A stretch of 33,689 bases of DNA from Saccoglossus kowalevskii (Eukaryota > Hemichordata > Enteropneusta > Harrimaniidae), in NCBI RefSeq assembly GCF_000003605.2, contig NW_003132495.1, forward strand, positions 1 to 33,689, given 5' to 3'. This document shows, piece after piece, positions 32,803 to 33,689 of the stretch. The notes beneath the pieces are model-generated. The model had not been told where the DNA came from. It did not search any database and saw nothing but the letters and a program-made list of their open reading frames with translations. Both the position numbers and the translations under genes were made by a program. Position 1 is the stretch's first letter, and each line of letters begins with the position of its first letter.

Positions 32803-33178
32803 GTAAACACGAATCGTACATTGTCTGTGTAGGTAAACACGAATCGTACAGTATCTTTGAAGGTAAACACGAATCGTACAGTGTATGTGTAGGTAAACAC
32901 GAATCGTACAGTGTCTGTGTGGGTAAACACGAATAGTACAGTGTCTGTGTAGGTAAACACGAATCGTACATTGTCTGTGTAGGTAAACACGAATCGTACA
33001 GTATCTTTGTAGGTAAACACGAATCGTACAGTGTATGTGTAGGTAAACGCGAATCGTACAGTGTATGTGTAGGTAAACACGAGTCGTACAGTGTATGTGT
33101 AGGTAAACACGAATCGTACATTGTTTGTGTAGGTAAACACGAATCGTACAGTATCTTTGTAGGTAAACACGAATTGCA
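32803..33178. repeat. Block G, copy 2
   Basis: Matches 18841-19215 at offset 13,962 with TTTGAAGG, GTGTGGGTAAAC, ACGCG, GAGTCG, CATTGTTTG and GAATTGCAC in the same order. Confidence 0.88.
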
Positions 33179-33689
33179 CAGTGTCTGTGTAGGTCAACAC
33201 GAATCGTACAGTGTATGTGTAGGTAAACACGAATCGTACAGTGTATGTGTAGGTAAACACGAATCGTACAGTGTCTGTGTAGGTAAACACGAATCGTACA
33301 TTGTCTGTGTAAGTAAACACGAATCGGACAGTATCTTTGTAGGTAAACACGAGTCGTACAGTGTCTGTGTAGGTAAACACGAATCGTAGAGTGTATGTGT
33401 AGGTAAACACGAATCGTACAGTGTCTGTGTAGATAAACACGAATCATACAGTGTCTGTGTAGGTAAACACGAATAGTACAGTGTATGTGTAGGTAAACAC
33501 GAATCGCACAGTGTATGTGTAGGTAAACACGAATCGTACAGTGTCTGTGTAAGTAAACACGAATCGTACAGTGTCTGTGTAGGTAAACACGAATCGTACA
33601 GTGTCTGTGTAGGTAAACACGAATCGTACAGTGTAATGTGTAGATAAACACGAATCGTACAGTGTCTGTGTAGGTAAACACGAACCTGA
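33179..33689. repeat. Partial third copy of block F, to the window end
   Basis: Matches 17268-17774 at offset about 15,913: GGTCAACAC near 33192, GTGTAAG with GAATCGGACAG near 33310-33331, GAGTCG, GTAGAGTGTATG, GATAAAC with TCATAC, GAATAG, GTGTAAGTAAAC near 33550. An extra A is present near 33634 (GTGTAATGTG). The last bases read CGAACCTGA where 17768-17776 reads CGAACCGTA, so the match holds to GAACC and the final three bases differ. Confidence 0.85.

Larger units (their letters stand above)
1..33689. repeat. 30-bp satellite DNA array filling the whole window (about 1,122 monomers)
   Basis: Every part of the window is a head-to-tail copy of one 30-bp unit: GTGTAG at m1-6, GTAAACAC at m7-14, GAATCGTACA at m15-24, GTGTCT at m25-30. 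Orientation never inverts. I tracked the phase through all lines and found 22 indel events. Net length change is +37, leaving 1,121 monomers plus 22 bases, which fits the window length. Segments m2-6, m10-13 and m16-18 are nearly invariant. Variation concentrates at m27-m1 and m19-25, with recurrent changes at m7, m9 and m15. The family is not one I recognise. Size and homogeneity are those of eukaryotic heterochromatic satellites; the centromeric, pericentromeric or subtelomeric location is inference. No boundary is visible at the left edge, and only a possible one at the right edge. Confidence 0.98.

Noticed and set aside
1-33689. CRISPR array
   Set aside because: The 30-bp repeat length is suggestive, but repeats abut directly with no unique spacers, and there are no cas genes or leader.
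1-33689. CENP-B box
   Set aside because: The complement contains ATTCG, but the required A and CGGG positions of the box are not matched.
1-33689. Telomeric repeat
   Set aside because: No TTAGGG-like short unit; the period is 30 bp and the sequence is unrelated.
1-33689. Glucocorticoid-type response element at the TACAGTGTCT junction
   Set aside because: Only part of one half-site fits and the second half is absent.
1-33689. Transposons, tRNA, rRNA or other RNA genes within the array
   Set aside because: Phase is continuous and no insertion longer than 6 bp outside the monomer pattern exists, so there is no room for such elements.
1-33689. Stable hairpin per monomer
   Set aside because: The inverted pair GTGT and ACAC has only 4-bp arms with a 6-bp loop and does not extend; too weak to call.
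1-33689. Nucleosome-phasing role from six monomers (180 bp)
   Set aside because: Five or six monomers fall near nucleosome spacing, but observed higher-order spacings (300, 486, 510, 600, 780) do not favour that period.

Overview
The whole 33,689-base window is one uninterrupted tandem array of a 30-bp satellite monomer. I find no unique sequence, gene, RNA gene, transposon or CRISPR array inside it. In the numbering used here (m1 = first base of the window) the monomer reads GTGTAG at m1-6, GTAAACAC at m7-14, GAATCGTACA at m15-24 and GTGTCT at m25-30. It is about 43% GC and has two CpGs. I followed the repeat phase line by line. The net indel total is +37 bases, which leaves 1,121 full monomers plus 22 bases, and this fits the window length exactly. 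An array of this size and homogeneity points to eukaryotic nuclear heterochromatin (centromeric, pericentromeric or subtelomeric). The species cannot be named from the sequence, and no flanking DNA is visible on either side.

Three monomer classes dominate, differing at the m27-m1 junction: C-type (GTGTCT then GTG), A-type (GTGTAT then GTG) and T-type (GTATCT then TTG). Rarer substitutions (m7, m9, m15, m19-25) and indels act as markers. They show that groups of 5 to about 70 monomers have been copied around the array. The organisation is a mosaic of higher-order repeat blocks, not one fixed higher-order repeat. The clearest pairs are 7590-9650 with 14863-16917 (about 2 kb); 22480-24050 with 31156-32726 (about 1.6 kb, 8,676 bp apart); 3130-4265 with 11402-12537; 17164-18540 with 25811-27127; and 10233-11460 with 5567-7220, where one copy has a 426-bp internal difference.

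Layout, left to right: 1-300 left edge with private variants; 301-4265 blocks with 300- and 150-bp local duplications; 4266-5566 a marker-rich block followed by 300-bp tandem units; 5567-7228 blocks with 36-bp monomers; 7229-11460 large paralogous blocks; 11469-13660 a copied block running into the most homogeneous stretch; 13661-16917 copies of the 7.6-9.6 kb block; 16918-20292 a distinct block family with a stretch lacking T-type monomers; 20293-24840 and 24841-27127 further copies; 27128-33689 copies of the 20-24 kb and 17-19 kb families, ending inside a block at the window edge.

The canonical monomer is a multiple of three and has no stop in any minus-strand frame or in one plus-strand frame. 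Very long open frames therefore appear, up to 3,285 codons. They carry no evidence of being genes: all three minus frames are open over the same DNA, and single-base indels move freely between them. The best candidates for something biologically unusual are a forkhead-type GTAAACA core present in most of more than 1,100 monomers, the scrambled higher-order structure, and a few rare indels that were copied between distant blocks.
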